Source: Planctomycetales bacterium (GTDB taxonomy: Bacteria > Planctomycetota > Planctomycetia > Isosphaerales > Isosphaeraceae). Taken from it: a DNA stretch of 62,042 nucleotides. The translations under genes and the position numbers were made by a program. How positions within the stretch are numbered: the first letter of the stretch is position 1; each line of letters opens with the position of its first letter. Shown here in pieces: positions 61,759 to 62,042 of this stretch. The notes beneath the pieces were generated by a model. That model was not told the origin of the DNA and did not search any database. It saw only the letters and a program-made list of their open reading frames with translations. Where the stretch lies: contig DAIDHB010000102.1 of NCBI GenBank assembly GCA_027452145.1, positions 1 through 62,042 of the forward strand, given 5' to 3'.

Positions 61759-62042
61759 ATGACGCGCATCGGCATCGTCGGCATCGGCTTCATGGGCATG
61801 ATCCACTACCTCGCGGCCCGTCGCGTCGATCAGGCGAGGGTCGTCGCCCTGTGCAGCCGCGACCCGAAGAAGCTCGCGGGCGACTGGACGAGCATCCAGG
61901 GTAATTTCGGCCCCCGCGGCACCCAGATGGACCTCGCCGGGATATCGCTGTACGACGACTTCGCGGCGATGCTCCGGGACCCCGAGGTCGACCTGATCGA
62001 CCTGTGTGTCCCGAACGACCAGCACGCCCGGATGGCGATCCA
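61759..62042 (+). CDS. Gfo/Idh/MocA-family oxidoreductase (partial, runs off the window)
   Basis: The first ~94 residues: TRIGIVGIGFMGMIHYLAARRVDQARVVALCSRDPKKLAG is the NAD-binding Rossmann start of this sugar-oxidoreductase family, and DPEVDLIDLCVPNDQHA is the next conserved segment. The frame is open to the window end. ATG at 61759 is preceded by GCAGGA. Members oxidise inositol, glucose or related sugars. Confidence 0.9.
   Translation, partial: MTRIGIVGIGFMGMIHYLAARRVDQARVVALCSRDPKKLAGDWTSIQGNFGPRGTQMDLAGISLYDDFAAMLRDPEVDLIDLCVPNDQHARMAI

Overview
The window reads as a high-GC, Gram-negative planctomycete, most likely Isosphaeraceae-like. The evidence is LPS-assembly genes (lpxK, heptosyltransferase, WaaP-like kinase), Tat and lipoprotein secretion, GTG/TTG starts, sulfatase-free accessory islands of secreted hydrolases, a type III polyketide trio, a noncanonical pilus-type operon and many small intergenic palindromes. 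The genus assignment is an inference from gene content and was not tested by alignment.

Layout. 1-317 holds four copies of a ~23-bp dispersed repeat. 318-12285 is a minus-strand envelope block read from right to left: NAD isocitrate dehydrogenase, lpxK, GT9 heptosyltransferase, NAD-dependent epimerase, GT39 transferase, WaaP-like kinase, GT4 transferase, sugar nucleotidyltransferase, a PlsY-beta-propeller fusion and a zinc-ribbon membrane protein. 12508-17338 (+) holds a small Mpo1-like membrane protein, a TolC-type lipoprotein and a Tat-exported aldo/keto reductase. 17459-24811 holds a J-domain protein, then an AraC regulator facing an operon of aldo/keto reductase, zinc dehydrogenase, DUF2961/GH172 protein and secreted beta-helix protein. 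Two 20-bp-spaced direct repeats lie between the regulator and that operon. 24990-28641 (-) carries kup, a YCII protein and a secreted lipocalin-like protein. 28768-36179 (-) is a chaperone block: groEL, groES, groEL, dnaJ, grpE, fmdB-like, yacG, pyrK. 36545-41942 has an esterase, an orphan xisI, a ceramidase-like protein, an SGNH hydrolase and a double-CAP protein. 41994-44967 is a methyltransferase, FAD oxidoreductase and type III PKS trio. 45066-51687 (-) is a PilM/PilN-fusion operon whose three proteins all carry Gly/Met-rich tracts. 52305-53000 is a one-heme lipoprotein. 53410-56948 is a molybdenum-cofactor operon (xdhC, a MocA-MoaD fusion, moaE, moaA). 57005-62042 has an enolase-superfamily enzyme, two YkgJ-type Cys-cluster proteins, an HU protein, a tiny lipoprotein, an alpha/beta hydrolase and the start of a Gfo/Idh/MocA oxidoreductase.

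Strongest leads: the Gly/Met-rich pilus-like operon, the MocA-MoaD fusion whose essential Gly-Gly is internal, the PlsY-propeller fusion, the AraC operator repeats, and a set of intergenic palindromes built from short tandem repeats. All family calls come from reading motifs by eye; no database search was run.
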